Assembly (NCBI GenBank): GCA_034111085.1
Contig: JAWUXZ010000047.1
Span: 1-64,000 of the forward strand
Direction of reading: 5' to 3'
Origin: Dinoroseobacter sp034111085
GTDB lineage: Bacteria; Pseudomonadota; Alphaproteobacteria; Rhodobacterales; Rhodobacteraceae
Length of the DNA stretch: 64,000 nt
Each line of letters begins with the position of its first letter. The stretch's first letter is position 1. The notes under the pieces are model-generated. The model worked only from the letters and a program-made list of their open reading frames with translations, made no database searches and was not told where the DNA came from. Positions 63,665 to 64,000 of this stretch are shown here, piece after piece. The position numbers were made by a program, and so were the translations under genes.

Positions 63665-64000
63665 ATGCACGCGCCCGATCCCCATAGTCTAGCAGCCTCA
63701 CCGGACGTGTCCAAGTCCGGCGGTGGTAAAGACCCGCGTCTGCAAGCCACGCTTAGTGAGGGCAGTCTGGCCTTGGCGTTCACGCTGCCGGATTTGCGCC
63801 CTGATCTGATGGGGATTTACGGCGCGGGATCGCATTGGGCGAATCCGGGCGGTGTCTTTGGTCTGTGGGTTAGTCCAAGGGGCGCGTTGGTATTGCGGCA
63901 CCGGACTGGGGCAGGATCGCAAGTCTGGGAGGGGCCTTCTGAGTTCTGCGGCGCGGGCGACCGGGTGCGGCTGAGTTATCAGGTGTGGCAACCAATGGGC
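63665..64000 (+). CDS. Unrecognised gene, cut by the right edge
   Basis: A frame open to the window end gives 112 codons from ATG 63665; it is also open back to an ATG at 63548. The product has well-formed beta-rich sequence (LSEGSLALAFTLPDL, GGVFGLWVSPRGALVLRHR, DRVRLSYQVWQ) that looks like a sugar-binding or LamG-like sandwich, possibly the front of a larger exported protein. I do not recognise the family. The gene is divergent from dapE; the start remains unsure because neither ATG has a strong ribosome binding site. Confidence 0.6.
   Translation, partial: MHAPDPHSLAASPDVSKSGGGKDPRLQATLSEGSLALAFTLPDLRPDLMGIYGAGSHWANPGGVFGLWVSPRGALVLRHRTGAGSQVWEGPSEFCGAGDRVRLSYQVWQPMG

Noticed and set aside
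63698..63991. 97-codon minus-strand frame at the right edge
   Set aside because: It is a shadow of the plus-strand frame, which has better amino-acid composition and is open to the window end.
1..64000. CRISPR arrays, insertion sequences, integrases, prophage genes
   Set aside because: I looked for regularly spaced repeats, transposase or integrase-like proteins and phage modules and saw none.

Overview
The window is a stretch of chromosome from an alphaproteobacterium, most likely a member of the Rhodobacteraceae (Roseobacter group). The evidence is the FlaF/FlbT/DUF1217 flagellin cluster, the alphaproteobacterial order ubiB-ubiE-mutM-enoyl-CoA hydratase-rpsT-dnaA, the GC-rich coding sequence, and many genes packed with ATGA stop/start overlaps. 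I see no insertion sequence, prophage, integrase or CRISPR array. Most of the window is ordinary core genome.

Bases 1-6,700 are flagellar. On the minus strand lie a rod-binding (FlgJ N-domain) protein, a FlgN-like chaperone, flagellin, flaF, flbT and a DUF1217 gene. On the plus strand lie fliK and flgD. fliK has an in-frame amber codon between a good ribosome binding site and the body of the gene. Bases 6,700-18,000 hold ubiquinone genes (ubiB, ubiE), DNA repair (mutM), an enoyl-CoA hydratase, rpsT and the replication block dnaA-dnaN-recF, with gyrB turned round to face recF.

Bases 18,000-31,900 hold several small functional islands. They are: a MacB/YbbAP-type ABC exporter with an AttH-like periplasmic protein; a membrane-anchored alpha/beta hydrolase; an NADH-dehydrogenase-like/SelD fusion facing a trhO-mnmH (selU) operon, so selenophosphate synthesis sits beside two rhodanese-type tRNA wobble-uridine enzymes; NAD salvage (pncA, a CxxxCxxCC protein, pncB); a parDE toxin-antitoxin pair with a perfect palindromic operator; and the ribosome-rescue hydrolase arfB. 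Between arfB and a queuosine-precursor transporter is an unassigned 236-base gap with several strong inverted repeats. It is the best candidate here for an undescribed structured RNA or leader.

Bases 32,000-49,800 carry envelope and stress functions: an esterase-like phytase-family protein, MepA, a UMF1-type transporter, a thioesterase with an 18-base palindrome upstream, YggT, RecQ, YaaA, a soluble hybrid histidine kinase, and the alpha-2-macroglobulin/PBP1C pair. Bases 49,800-64,000 carry a thiolase, MarR, a xanthine-type NCS2 permease with a LysR gene, tRNA-Arg(CCU), a GntR-like LacI regulator, a 50-base near-perfect palindrome, typA, a lytic transglycosylase, rnr, a DUF2064 protein, a GNAT protein, dapE, and the start of an unrecognised gene cut by the window edge.

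All calls are from reading the sequence and translations by eye; no search or folding program was run. Start sites were moved inward wherever family alignment and a Shine-Dalgarno sequence agreed.
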